The notes: generated by a model from the sequence alone, not told the origin. Positions 10,783 to 19,710 are shown, counted from the first letter of the stretch. The stretch: 64,000 nt of DNA from Haloplasma contractile (GCA_016841945.1 JAENYC010000008.1:49678-113677); one strand, 5' to 3'. Program-made: numbers and translations.

Positions 10783-10809
10783 TTATGTTTATTATATCAT
10801 ATAACATAA
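10783..10809. promoter_or_regulatory. Inverted repeat over the putative promoter of the EIIC-like gene
   Basis: TTATGTT at 10783-10789 and AACATAA at 10803-10809 flank a TATAAT that reads on the minus strand towards the EIIC-like gene. It could be an operator, but the tract is very AT-rich and chance pairing is possible. Confidence 0.3.
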
Positions 10810-10832
10810 TGCCTATCTACTTTTATACATTT

Positions 10833-10855
10833 AATTTTAGTAAAGTTTAGTAAAA
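10833..10855 (+). promoter_or_regulatory. GalR-type operator upstream of galE
   Basis: The core TTTAGTAAAGTTTAGTAAA sits in a 23-bp block that recurs exactly, in the same orientation relative to the gene, before galK (14657-14679). It is both a direct repeat of TTTAGTAAA with 10-bp period and a near-palindrome, as LacI-family sites are. It lies about 64 bp before the galE start. Binding by the LacI-family protein at 14757 is inferred. Confidence 0.7.
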
Positions 10856-10918
10856 GTATTTAATTTATTGACTATTAATGATAAAATAGTAGTAGAAATG
10901 TAATCTAAGGAGGTCATT

Positions 10919-11911
10919 ATGTCAATACTAGTGTGTGGTGGAGCTGGTTATATCGGCTCACATTGTGTATATGAATTAATTAAACAAAATTTTGATGTCG
11001 TTGTTTTAGATAATTTACAAACAGGACATAAAAAAGCCATTCATGATAAAGCGACTTTTTATCATGGCGATATGAAAAACACGGAATTTTTAAAGAAGGT
11101 ATTTGATAAAGAAGATATAGAAGCAGTGATTCACTTTGCGGCTAATTCTTTAGTTGGGGAGAGCATGCAAGACCCCTATAAGTATTATGATAATAATGTC
11201 TATGGTACATTAAAATTATTAGAAACAATGCGTGATTATAAAGTGAATAAAATCGTCTTTTCATCTACCGCAGCGGTTTATGGTGAACCAAAGCGGATTC
11301 CGATTTTAGAAACAGATGATACAATTCCTACTAATCCCTATGGTGAAACAAAACTTGCGATGGAGAAGATGTTTAAATGGTTTGATGTGGCGCATGATAT
11401 TAAATATATATCTCTACGTTATTTTAATGTCGCTGGTGCTTATGAAACAGGTGAAATAGGGGAGGACCATCACCCTGAAACCCATTTAATCCCTCTTGTG
11501 TTACAAGTCCCTTTAAACAAAAGAGAATTTATCAGTATCTTTGGAGATGATTATGAGACCAAAGATGGTACCTGTATCAGAGATTATATCCATGTCAGTG
11601 ATCTAGCCCTGGCGCATATCCTTGCCTTAAAACGGCTTATCCAAGGTGGCGATAGTGATATCTTTAATCTAGGTAATGGGGAAGGTTTTAGTGTGAAAGA
11701 AATAATTGAAGCCGCAAGAAAAGTGACCGGACATCCGATTAATGCCAGAGTAGAAAGTAGAAGAAGAGGAGACCCTGCCAAACTCGTTGCTTCTAATCAG
11801 AAAGCAAAAGAAATATTAGGATGGAATATTAAGTATTCAAAAGTAGAAGATATTATTAGAAGTGCATGGCACTGGCATCAAAACCATCCTAATGGATATA
11901 AAAACAAATAA
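10919..11911 (+). CDS. galE: UDP-glucose 4-epimerase
   Basis: 330 residues. The N-terminal NAD-binding GxxGxxG is in CGGAGYIGSH. The active site SSTAAVYGEP and YxxxK (YGETK) are present, followed by the usual galE segment LRYFNVAGA. It interconverts UDP-galactose and UDP-glucose. AAGGAGG lies 7 bp before the ATG. The gene is 14-17 bp ahead of galT and is probably repressed through the operator at 10833. The -35/-10 pair is not clear: TTGACT at 10868 and TAAAAT at 10882 are spaced wrongly for each other. Confidence 0.97.
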   Translation: MSILVCGGAGYIGSHCVYELIKQNFDVVVLDNLQTGHKKAIHDKATFYHGDMKNTEFLKKVFDKEDIEAVIHFAANSLVGESMQDPYKYYDNNVYGTLKLLETMRDYKVNKIVFSSTAAVYGEPKRIPILETDDTIPTNPYGETKLAMEKMFKWFDVAHDIKYISLRYFNVAGAYETGEIGEDHHPETHLIPLVLQVPLNKREFISIFGDDYETKDGTCIRDYIHVSDLALAHILALKRLIQGGDSDIFNLGNGEGFSVKEIIEAARKVTGHPINARVESRRRGDPAKLVASNQKAKEILGWNIKYSKVEDIIRSAWHWHQNHPNGYKNK

Positions 11912-11928
11912 TAGTTAGGTGATAAGTG

Positions 11929-13407
11929 ATGAATATAAACATCAATGATGAAATAAATAAATTACTGCAATATGGGTTAGAAAAAAATTTGATTACACAG
12001 GATGACTATTATTATTGTGCCAATCGGATAATTGATTTATTAAATATAAACTCATTTGAAAAAATAGAAATTAATTCCAAAATCGATTTCTACCTAACAC
12101 TTAATCATATTGTTGATTATGCCTATCAAAACAAAGTCATAGATTCTAACACTGTTACAAAAAGAGATATTTTTGATAGTAAACTAATGGATTGCTTGAT
12201 GATAAGACCAAGTGAATTAAATCTTTCTTTTTGGTCAAAATACAAAGAAAATAAACAAAATGCAACCGATTATTTTTATGAACTGTCAAAAAATATAAAC
12301 TATATACGAACCAATCGAATTAGTAAAAATATTTCATGGAAAACAAAAACTGAATATGGAGAATTTGATATTACCATCAATTTATCAAAACCAGAAAAAG
12401 ACCCCAGCGAAATATCCAAAATTAAAAACGTTGCTTCAAATTATCCCAAATGCTTACTTTGTAGAGAAAATGAAGGGTTTAGAGGTAAACCAGGAAGGAG
12501 TAACCATAGAATCATAAAATTAACACTCAATCAAGAACCTTGGTTTATGCAGTATTCACCCTATGTTTATTATAATGAACACTGCATTGTCTTAAGTGAA
12601 AAGCATGAACCGATGAAAATAAATCGCTTAACTTTTAAAAGGCTGCTTGATTTTGTGTCCTTATTTCCACATTACTTTATAGGTTCTAATGCTGATATCC
12701 CGATAGTAGGTGGTTCTATACTAAATCACAATCATTTTCAAGGTGGACGTTATGATTTTGCGATGGCAAAAGCACAAGCAAAATATCAATTAAAGTTTAA
12801 AGATTATCCTGATGTTCAAGGCTCTATTATTAAATGGCCTATGTCTGTTATACGTATTTCATCTAAAAATAGAGATTCTCTAATCGATTTAGCGGATAAA
12901 ATCTTAAATAAATGGCTAGTATATAGCAATTTACAACAGGATATTATGCATGAAACAAAAGGTAATCAACATAATACCATTACACCAATCGTAAGATATA
13001 AGAATGAAAAATATGAAATAGATTTAGTATTAAGAAATAATCGGACAACAGAATTACATCCTTTAGGTCTATTTCATCCTCACAAAGAACATCATCATCT
13101 AAAAAAAGAGAATATTGGATTAATAGAAGTCATGGGACTTGCAGTATTACCAAAGCGTTTGAAACAAGAAATTGAGATGATTAAGGACCATATTATCAAT
13201 CACAAAAATATGAGTAAAGATATCAAAAAACATTCAGAATGGATAAAACAATTAAAAGAAAAATATACATTTAATAAAAATAATATCGATCACATCTTTC
13301 AAAAGGAGGTTGGCTACAAATTCGTACAAATATTAAAACAATGTGCAGTTTTTAAAGATACTGAAGAAGGAAATCAAGCATTTTTAAACTTTATAAATTG
13401 TATTTAA
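11929..13407 (+). CDS. galT: UDP-glucose--hexose-1-phosphate uridylyltransferase, class II
   Basis: About 492 residues, the size of the Firmicutes class II GalT (class I is about 350). The nucleotide-transfer motif is ILNHNHFQGG (HxHxQ). CLLCREN and LFHPHKEHHH may bind metal. It converts Gal-1-P plus UDP-Glc to Glc-1-P plus UDP-Gal. The ATG at 11929 is preferred to a GTG one codon earlier, with AGGTGA 6 bp upstream. The gene follows galE as an operon and ends at a shared terminator facing galK. Confidence 0.94.
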   Translation: MNININDEINKLLQYGLEKNLITQDDYYYCANRIIDLLNINSFEKIEINSKIDFYLTLNHIVDYAYQNKVIDSNTVTKRDIFDSKLMDCLMIRPSELNLSFWSKYKENKQNATDYFYELSKNINYIRTNRISKNISWKTKTEYGEFDITINLSKPEKDPSEISKIKNVASNYPKCLLCRENEGFRGKPGRSNHRIIKLTLNQEPWFMQYSPYVYYNEHCIVLSEKHEPMKINRLTFKRLLDFVSLFPHYFIGSNADIPIVGGSILNHNHFQGGRYDFAMAKAQAKYQLKFKDYPDVQGSIIKWPMSVIRISSKNRDSLIDLADKILNKWLVYSNLQQDIMHETKGNQHNTITPIVRYKNEKYEIDLVLRNNRTTELHPLGLFHPHKEHHHLKKENIGLIEVMGLAVLPKRLKQEIEMIKDHIINHKNMSKDIKKHSEWIKQLKEKYTFNKNNIDHIFQKEVGYKFVQILKQCAVFKDTEEGNQAFLNFINCI

Positions 13408-13414
13408 CTACAGA

Positions 13415-13439
13415 AAAAAGTACCTTTAAGGTACTTTTT
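13415..13439. terminator. Bidirectional terminator between galT and galK
   Basis: Perfect 10-bp stem AAAAAGTACC / GGTACTTTTT around the loop TTTAA, between two converging genes. Confidence 0.9.
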
Positions 13440-13447
13440 GACTAATT

Positions 13448-14623
13448 TTAATTTTTTAAGACTTTTACGCCATCTCCAACTTCTACAACATAAAATGAAG
13501 CTTTGATTCCAACTTTAGAATGATACTTCTCACCAATTCTTGATATAACATCCTCTACACTACCTTTTTTCACTAATGCAATTGCACAACCACCAAAACC
13601 AGCGCCAGTCATTCTAGCACCTATGACAGCTTCTTCTTTCCATGCAAGTTCAACAATTGTATCTAACTCGAATCCTGTTACCTCATATAATTGTTTTAAT
13701 GATTGATGGGATTCATTCATGAGTTGTCCAAACATTTTGATATGACCATTTTTTAAATATTTAATAGCTTTTAAAACACGTTCATTTTCACCCACAACAT
13801 GTAAGGCACGCTTATATACCACATCACTATTAAATAAGGTTTTTGCTTCTTCTAATTGTTTAGAACTCAATTCACATAATGTATGAACATCATATTTTTG
13901 TTTTAAAAGTGATAAAGCGGTATCACATTCTTTTCTTCTCTCATTATATTTTGAATCCGCTAAACCACGTTTTTTATTTGTATTCATAATGACTAAATCA
14001 TAGTCATTCAACACTAATGGCACATATTGATAATCTAAGGTATTACAATTTAAAAGGATTGCAGCATCTTTCTTACCAAGCCCTATCACAAATTGATCCA
14101 TCACACCACAATTTACGCCAACAAAATTATTTTCTGCTTGTTTAGATAGATTTACCATTTCATTTGTGTCAATATTTATATGATTTAATTGTTTTATGAT
14201 TTGAGAAACAAGCATTTCTAAAGAGGCTGATGAGGATAAACCTGCTCCATTTGGAAGATTTCCCTCAATATAAGCATTAAAACCTTTTGATACTTCATAA
14301 CCAGAATCTATAAAGGCTTTAAGAACACCTTTCACATAAACCGTCCAATCATCAGTGTCTTGGCGTTCTATGTTTTCATCTAAACGAATTTCTCTAATGC
14401 CTTGAGATTTAAAATTTTCAGAATATAATTTGATTAAAGAGTCATTCCTTTTTTCTACAACTGCATAAGTCCCCAATGTTAAAGCACAAGGTAGGACATA
14501 TCCACCGTTATAATCAATGTGCTCACCAATTAGATTGACCCTACCTGGTGAAAAGAATAGTTCTAGTTGATGATCAGATTTAAAAATCTGTTGATATTTG
14601 TTTATTAAATCCTGTGTTTGCAT
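13448..14623 (-). CDS. galK: Galactokinase
   Basis: 391 residues. The N-terminal galactokinase signature is GRVNLIGEHIDYNGGYVLP, the GHMP ATP loop is LPNGAGLSSSASLE, and the third motif is GARMTGAGFGGC. It phosphorylates galactose to Gal-1-P in the cytosol, feeding galT. It is transcribed toward galT from its own promoter, which the GalR-type operator covers. A putative GH36 alpha-galactosidase 14 kb away would supply galactose. Confidence 0.97.
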   Translation of the reverse strand: MQTQDLINKYQQIFKSDHQLELFFSPGRVNLIGEHIDYNGGYVLPCALTLGTYAVVEKRNDSLIKLYSENFKSQGIREIRLDENIERQDTDDWTVYVKGVLKAFIDSGYEVSKGFNAYIEGNLPNGAGLSSSASLEMLVSQIIKQLNHINIDTNEMVNLSKQAENNFVGVNCGVMDQFVIGLGKKDAAILLNCNTLDYQYVPLVLNDYDLVIMNTNKKRGLADSKYNERRKECDTALSLLKQKYDVHTLCELSSKQLEEAKTLFNSDVVYKRALHVVGENERVLKAIKYLKNGHIKMFGQLMNESHQSLKQLYEVTGFELDTIVELAWKEEAVIGARMTGAGFGGCAIALVKKGSVEDVISRIGEKYHSKVGIKASFYVVEVGDGVKVLKN

Positions 14624-14655
14624 CCTAATTCTCCTTTAAATCTTATCTTAATAAT

Positions 14656-14684
14656 ATTTTACTAAACTTTACTAAAATTATCAA
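14656..14684 (-). promoter_or_regulatory. galK promoter with embedded GalR-type operator
   Basis: On the minus strand TTGATA (14679-14684) and TAAAAT (14656-14661) are 17 bp apart. The 23-bp operator block (14657-14679), identical to the one before galE, fills the space between the boxes. A bound repressor would block RNA polymerase directly. Confidence 0.8.
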
Positions 14685-14699
14685 GCGCTATTATATTAT

Positions 14700-14729
14700 T
14701 TGTACAATTCTTTTAAAATTTGATATAAT
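14700..14729 (+). promoter_or_regulatory. Promoter of the LacI-family regulator
   Basis: TTGTAC (14700-14705) and TATAAT (14724-14729), spacer 18 bp, about 28 bp before the start codon. It diverges from the galK promoter, so the operator at 14657-14679 may also affect it. Confidence 0.65.
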
Positions 14730-14756
14730 GAAATTATGATATAAAGAGGTGATAAA

Positions 14757-15758
14757 ATGGCAACTATTAAAGAAATAGCAAAAATAGCTGGTGTATCCAT
14801 TACAACAGTATCAAGGGTATTAAATCAAGATAAAAATTTTAGTGTATCTGATGAAACACGGATGAAGATTCTAAAAGTTGCTGAAGATTTAAATTATGTT
14901 ACACCCCATTCAAGAAACAAAACAAAATCGCTTCAAAATTTAACCATTGGATTAATCTATTGGTACACAACAGAAGAAGAAATAAATGACCCCTATTACT
15001 TTTCAATTCGTTTAAGTATAGAGAATGAATGTAAAAAACATGGCATTAATCTAAAGATGATATATATCAATACAACAGATCTTCATCAACTCAGAAATCA
15101 GGATTTAGATGGTATGATTGCTTTAGGTAAATATAGTGAATCAGTTATTCAAACATTATATACCATTAATTCTAATCTTGTAATCGTTGATAATTGGACA
15201 AATCATTACAACGTAGATACTGTTGTTGCTGATTTAAATACCGCAACCCAAAATATAATAGAATATTATCATTCAAAAAACATAAGTACTATTGGACTGA
15301 TATGTGGGGTTGAAGAAACCTTCGATGGTGAAGAAATATTAGATATACGATTAACTGCTTATCGTAATGAAATGTTTCAACGAGGACTCTTCAACAATAA
15401 ACATATCTATTTAGGACAGTTTACAGCTGATTCTGGATATGAAATAATGTGTAAAATTATTGATAGCGATGAACTGTTAGATGCCTATATAATAGCCAGT
15501 GATGCGATGGCGATTGGTTGTCTTAAGGCCTTAAATGAGAAACAAATTAAAGTACCTGATGTTGTTTCTTTAATCAGCTATGATAATACACCTGTATCAC
15601 AATTTACAATTCCATCCTTATCAACCGTTCATCTGAATACAAAAATCATGGGACAATCATCTGTTACCTTATTGTTAGAAAAAATGACCTCTTTACGTGA
15701 GATTGGAAAAAAAGTGGTTATACCAACTAAACTTATTTTACGAGATAGTTCAATATAA
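14757..15758 (+). CDS. LacI/GalR-family transcriptional regulator of the gal genes
   Basis: 333 residues. The N-terminal helix-turn-helix is ATIKEIAKIAGVSITTVSRVLN, with the hinge near 50-60. A periplasmic-binding-like effector domain follows, with the C-terminal segment DVVSLISYDNTP and conserved STVHLNTKIMG. It is divergent from galK with a 133-bp gap. Its place in the locus and the repeated operator make it the likely galactose-responsive repressor. The effector is not shown by sequence. AGAGGTGATAAA precedes the ATG. Confidence 0.92.
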   Translation: MATIKEIAKIAGVSITTVSRVLNQDKNFSVSDETRMKILKVAEDLNYVTPHSRNKTKSLQNLTIGLIYWYTTEEEINDPYYFSIRLSIENECKKHGINLKMIYINTTDLHQLRNQDLDGMIALGKYSESVIQTLYTINSNLVIVDNWTNHYNVDTVVADLNTATQNIIEYYHSKNISTIGLICGVEETFDGEEILDIRLTAYRNEMFQRGLFNNKHIYLGQFTADSGYEIMCKIIDSDELLDAYIIASDAMAIGCLKALNEKQIKVPDVVSLISYDNTPVSQFTIPSLSTVHLNTKIMGQSSVTLLLEKMTSLREIGKKVVIPTKLILRDSSI

Positions 15759-15759
15759 T

Positions 15760-15790
15760 AAAGACCTATTCATTTGAATAAGTCTTTTTT
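15760..15790. terminator. Terminator after the LacI-family gene
   Basis: The stem AAAGAC-C-TATTC / GAATA-A-GTCTTT is followed by a T run on the plus strand. It overlaps the end region of the convergent YuzF-like gene. Confidence 0.75.
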
Positions 15791-16036
15791 TTAATCTGGC
15801 ATCACATGAACAATTTGCTGTAGGCGAACATAGAAAACTGTGTCATTATCATATGATTTTATCACAATATGATCAGGTTTAACATCGACTAATCTCCCTT
15901 GCAGATTACCTCTTACTGTTTCTATAACAACTGATCTTCCAATAATCATCCTTAATGCTTCTATCACGTAAGGTTCTATTAAAGTAGTATTTTGATTTGT
16001 ATGAGGCATCATAGGTCTTTGAAACGGGTGATTCAC
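15791..16036 (-). CDS. YuzF-like small protein (DUF2642)
   Basis: 81 residues. The core VIETVRGNLQGRLVDVKPDH and VRLQQIVHVMP resembles Bacillus YuzF and the DUF2642 family, a small Sm-like beta fold. In Bacillales such proteins are mostly found in endospore formers, and some are coat-associated. GGGAGTTTTAAGAGGTG lies upstream. There are no other sporulation genes in this window, so a spore role here is uncertain. Confidence 0.7.
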   Translation of the reverse strand: MNHPFQRPMMPHTNQNTTLIEPYVIEALRMIIGRSVVIETVRGNLQGRLVDVKPDHIVIKSYDNDTVFYVRLQQIVHVMPD

Positions 16037-16182
16037 CTCTTAAAACTCCCTTCTTCTATTATTTAATAATACTTCATTATCATGATATTTAACATTGATA
16101 GAGAAGGTTCCATGATTTATATAATATCTTTAAGTTATTTATAGATTATTTTTTTAAATATACCTTAATATTTCAAATTATA

Positions 16183-16211
16183 TTGTAAAATAATGTAAAT
16201 TTTTGTATAAT
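16183..16211 (+). promoter_or_regulatory. Promoter of the cupin/HD-GYP gene
   Basis: TTGTAA (16183-16188) and TATAAT (16206-16211) with a 17-bp spacer. The 212-bp gap 16037-16248 holds nothing else I recognise. Confidence 0.75.
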
Positions 16212-16257
16212 TAAAGTATCTATAGAACCAATTATATTTTGGGAGAGGATGATTTTA

Positions 16258-17169
16258 ATGAAAAAAATAGGATTAACTATTCACGATGGAAACAATGTAT
16301 TAGATAGTGTATCATTGCTACAGTCAGAATTAAAATTATTAGCTTCAGACGGCGGGTTTGAAGTCATGTTACAAGAGTTAACCAAAGATGCGACATTTGA
16401 TGTCTATCCAAATGATGATGAAAAAAGACTATTAGAATTCTTTTATGTTGTTGAGGGGCAACTAGAATATACTGAGGATGATGAAACTATCACATTAAAA
16501 GCTGGTGATTATTTTTATACAAAAAATCTTACAAAGTTATGTGTATTTCGTGCCATTACTGATGTAAAACTATTAGTTGCATCACCACATCCAACATTTC
16601 ATTATTTAGCTGAAACATTAAAATTACACAAGATGAATGAAGAAATTGATAAAGTAGACCAATATACACACAATCATTGTGAAAGAGTACAAAATATTTC
16701 ATTGAAAATTGCGACAGAGATGCATTTAGATCACGATAGAGTCACTAAATTAGCAGTTGCATCTATATTTCATGATTTAGGGAAAATAAATGTCGATGAT
16801 GATATTTTAAGAAAACCTGAAAAATTAACACCAGAAGAATATGAAAATATTAGAAAGCATCCTGTTAACAGTGCAAAATATGTAAAGAAAATAAAGTATG
16901 TTGATGTTAGTGATATTGTCATGCAACATCATGAAAGAGTGGATGGTTCGGGTTATCCTAAAAAGTTAAGAGGAGAAGAAATTCTACTTGAAGCTAGAAT
17001 TATCGCTGTTGCTGATGCTTTTGATGCAATGACAACAGAGCGTCCATATCGTCGAGCATTTACAGTTAAAGAAGCAATGGATGAAATTGTAAAATATAAG
17101 GGGACATGGTATGATGAGGAAGTTGTAGATGCCTTTGTACAATTCCTTAAAAAAGATAAATTAATTTAA
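16258..17169 (+). CDS. Cupin-HD-GYP domain protein (putative c-di-GMP phosphodiesterase)
   Basis: 303 residues from the ATG at 16258. GGGAGAGG lies 9 bp upstream, while an ATG at 16249 abuts that site. An N-terminal cupin-like beta domain (about 50-115: YVVEGQLEYTEDDE, LKAGDYFYTK) is followed by an HD-GYP domain. Metal-binding HD is in IFHDLGKINVDD, and the GYP signature is HHERVDGSGYPKKLRGEE. The C-terminal ADAFDAMTTERPYR is typical. It probably hydrolyses cyclic dinucleotides, with the cupin as sensor. No membrane segment and no diguanylate cyclase nearby. Confidence 0.88.
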   Translation: MKKIGLTIHDGNNVLDSVSLLQSELKLLASDGGFEVMLQELTKDATFDVYPNDDEKRLLEFFYVVEGQLEYTEDDETITLKAGDYFYTKNLTKLCVFRAITDVKLLVASPHPTFHYLAETLKLHKMNEEIDKVDQYTHNHCERVQNISLKIATEMHLDHDRVTKLAVASIFHDLGKINVDDDILRKPEKLTPEEYENIRKHPVNSAKYVKKIKYVDVSDIVMQHHERVDGSGYPKKLRGEEILLEARIIAVADAFDAMTTERPYRRAFTVKEAMDEIVKYKGTWYDEEVVDAFVQFLKKDKLI

Positions 17170-17174
17170 CATTA

Positions 17175-17212
17175 AAAAAAGACTTTCATTTTATAAAATG
17201 AAAGTCTTTTTT
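17175..17212. terminator. Bidirectional terminator between HD-GYP gene and HU
   Basis: Long near-perfect palindrome (AAAAAAGACTTTCATTTTA and its complement) between converging genes. Confidence 0.9.
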
Positions 17213-17223
17213 AACGTTATTTT

Positions 17224-17508
17224 TTACTTGTTATTTACTGCATCTTTTAACTTTTTACCAGCTTTGAATCCTGGAACATTTGCTGCAGGAATAGTCATTG
17301 ATTCACCAGTTCTTGGATTACGTCCTACTCTAGCTTCACGTCTAGACACTTTAAATGAACCAAAACCTGTTAAAACAACATCTTCATTATTTGCTAGTGC
17401 TGTTGTAACACTTTCTAAAAATGCTGAAAGTGCAGCATCAACTGTTTTTAGTGTCGTACCTTCAGGCATTTTTTCAGCCATTGCTTTTACTAATTCTTGT
17501 TTATTCAT
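17224..17508 (-). CDS. hup: HU-family DNA-binding protein
   Basis: 94 residues. The HU signature GFGSFKVSRREARVGRNP forms the beta arm, then IPAANVPGFKAGKKLKDAV. It is a histone-like dimer that bends and compacts DNA. It is a single gene between terminators with GGAGTAGG upstream. The unrelated reading frame on the other strand here is only its shadow. Confidence 0.97.
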   Translation of the reverse strand: MNKQELVKAMAEKMPEGTTLKTVDAALSAFLESVTTALANNEDVVLTGFGSFKVSRREARVGRNPRTGESMTIPAANVPGFKAGKKLKDAVNNK

Positions 17509-17672
17509 ACCTATACCTACTCCTTTTTATTTTCTATATTATCATCATAAGATGGTAATACCTTGTTTATTCTATTATAAACCAAAGATTTTATCTTTTC
17601 TATACTTATATTTAATTTTTTGTCATTTTTTGTAAATTTTTCTACATTTTTTATGATTTTTGATTAAAAATA

Positions 17673-17692
17673 CCTGACAATATATTGTCAGG
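17673..17692 (-). terminator. Terminator of the OppB-like permease gene
   Basis: Perfect palindrome CCTGACAATATATTGTCAGG two bases after the stop codon, followed on the minus strand by TATTTTT. Confidence 0.85.
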
Positions 17693-17694
17693 CA

Positions 17695-18618
17695 TCATTT
17701 TCTTGAACCCATTCGAATTCTAGGGTCTATAATACCATAGGTTAAATCAACAATTAAAGTTGAGACTAAACTTATTGCAGTATAAAAAGCAGACAGTGCG
17801 ACTATCATATTATAATCATAACTATTTAAAGATAGCGCTTTAAAGAATAATCGTCCTGTACCTGGAATTGAGTAAATTCTTTCTATGACGAGGGAACCAC
17901 TCAGCACAGTCACAACATAAAGAATCATAGTCGGTATAATTGGTACCATCGATACTCTAAAAGCATGTCGCATCACTGCTTGTCTTTTTGTAAGTCCTTT
18001 TGTTCTTGCTAAAAGTAAATATTGAGAATTTAAGGTTTCAGTTAATTCCCCTCTAATTAATCGTGTCAAATTGGCAATTGGACCAACAGAAAGCGCGAAT
18101 GTAGGTAATACTAAACCTGTGTATTGAATAATACCTTCTGAATCTGATGTCGGATACTGTGATGGAAACCAATGTAAAGTATAACTAAATAGTAACAATA
18201 TTAAAAACATAAATACAAAACTTGGTATAGACATAAAAACCATCGTGATTAATGTAATCACATTATCCATTCGTTTATTTTGTTGAAGAGCTGCAATAAC
18301 ACCAAAAATTATTCCAAGCGGTATATAGACAAGAAAAGCAACCACATTAACTCTAATAGTAACAGGTAATTTAGGTATTATTACTTCCCATACAGTTAAA
18401 TTTAAATGCATTGGAGTTTGTCCCCAATCCCATTCTGTGAAAACACCTTTTAACCATCTGAAATATTGAAATATCATAGGAATTACTGTATCACTCATAT
18501 TAAAATCTATACCATAGCGTCTATATTCCAACAATCTAATCATGATAAACATAATTGACATAAAAGATATAAGAATGATAAATATCCATATAATTCTAAC
18601 AAAAATATATCTTATCAT
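17695..18618 (-). CDS. OppB/DppB-family ABC transporter permease, orphan
   Basis: About 307 residues from an ATG at 18618; a TTG 8 codons upstream is less likely. One N-terminal transmembrane segment (YIFVRIIWIFIILISFMS) is followed by a long loop and about five more. The family segment LIRGELTETLNSQYLLLARTKGL and the C-terminal LIVDLTYGIIDPRIR are typical of oligopeptide permeases. Normally OppB works with OppC, OppD, OppF and a binding protein. None lies beside it, and the gene ends in its own terminator. It is either a leftover of a broken operon or a partner of genes elsewhere. Confidence 0.88.
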   Translation of the reverse strand: MIRYIFVRIIWIFIILISFMSIMFIMIRLLEYRRYGIDFNMSDTVIPMIFQYFRWLKGVFTEWDWGQTPMHLNLTVWEVIIPKLPVTIRVNVVAFLVYIPLGIIFGVIAALQQNKRMDNVITLITMVFMSIPSFVFMFLILLLFSYTLHWFPSQYPTSDSEGIIQYTGLVLPTFALSVGPIANLTRLIRGELTETLNSQYLLLARTKGLTKRQAVMRHAFRVSMVPIIPTMILYVVTVLSGSLVIERIYSIPGTGRLFFKALSLNSYDYNMIVALSAFYTAISLVSTLIVDLTYGIIDPRIRMGSRK

Positions 18619-18749
18619 ACCTTTTTTCCTACTCCCTTTCAATCTACTTCGGCATCTATTCTAGTATGTATTATTTTAAAAAATTGTACAAGCAATATGA
18701 TTATAACATTTATTTTATAGAAATTAAATAGGACGTAAGTTTTTCTTTT

Positions 18750-19547
18750 TTAATCATGTTGATATATAAAGCCACTAATATCTTTTAACGCATCTTCTCT
18801 AAATATACGATTTTCATCTTCAAGCGCATGTCCTAAATGTTTATATATTTTCACACAAATATTAGATTTATTAAGCGCCATTAATCTTTCTACACTTTTT
18901 GTAGTCGGTGTATTGGTATCATTTTCTCCATATAACATGAGTGTACTAATATTGACTGTCTTCCAGTAGGGAATGGGATCAAAATTACCCACTTTTTTCC
19001 AAAACTGTCTTTGTTTTATATACCTTATATAAAATGCAGAAATATAAGCAATAATACCTGATAAAACACCCAATTGTTTAAGGTTATGCTTTTCTTCAAA
19101 CTGTAATTGTTCATACAAGGGTACAGTTGCACCAACAATATTGATGATAAAATCTAGAGATGTCATATTAGAAACAACTGGTGCAATACGTCCTCCTTGG
19201 CTAATACCTACTATTCCTATTTTAGAGATATTAACGATACTCTGTTCTTTTAAATAAGAAATAGCTGATACTGTATCAGTAGCCAAATCAATTAAACTAG
19301 AAGTACGCCAATCTCCTTCTGATTGATTACATCCTCGTTTATCTGGTAATAACACAACGACTCCTTTTTTTTGTAAATATTTAGTCAGCGTAAGATACCA
19401 AGGATTATTCCTATTACTTATACCAGAACCATGAATCATAACAACTGCCAAAAATGGTCCTGTGCCTTCAGGTACAAACAACTGACCTCCTAATTTAATT
19501 TGTTGTTCATCATTGTAAAATTTAATTTCTTGAATATTTGATTCCAT
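18750..19547 (-). CDS. Alpha/beta hydrolase (dienelactone hydrolase/esterase type)
   Basis: 265 residues. The oxyanion segment is VVMIHGSGISN, and the nucleophile elbow GISQGG puts Ser at 116. Asp is in MLYGENDTNTP and His in LGHALED, completing the triad. No signal peptide, so it is cytosolic. AAAGGGGATAAAAAG precedes the ATG. The substrate is unknown; acyl-ester cleavage is likely. Confidence 0.87.
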   Translation of the reverse strand: MESNIQEIKFYNDEQQIKLGGQLFVPEGTGPFLAVVMIHGSGISNRNNPWYLTLTKYLQKKGVVVLLPDKRGCNQSEGDWRTSSLIDLATDTVSAISYLKEQSIVNISKIGIVGISQGGRIAPVVSNMTSLDFIINIVGATVPLYEQLQFEEKHNLKQLGVLSGIIAYISAFYIRYIKQRQFWKKVGNFDPIPYWKTVNISTLMLYGENDTNTPTTKSVERLMALNKSNICVKIYKHLGHALEDENRIFREDALKDISGFIYQHD

Positions 19548-19627
19548 CTTTTTATCCCCTTTATAATTAAATCATATAATATTATAACACATATCATTAT
19601 TCTAAATTAACTCATGCATATAAAAAC

Positions 19628-19673
19628 ACCCTATAAAAATGAACTTTTATTCATTATGTTCACTCTATAGGGT
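19628..19673 (-). terminator. Terminator downstream of the UroD-family pseudogene
   Basis: The outer stem ACCCTATA / TATAGGGT, with AATGAAC / GTTCA inside, is followed on the minus strand by GTTTTTAT. Confidence 0.75.
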
Positions 19674-19710
19674 AATTTTGCTTTAAATTTTCTACTGAAA
19701 TCCATAACAA

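Noticed and set aside
17198..17635. 145-residue plus-strand reading frame
   Set aside because: It lies opposite the HU gene, which has clear family motifs; the plus-strand frame has no ribosome site and begins inside a terminator stem.
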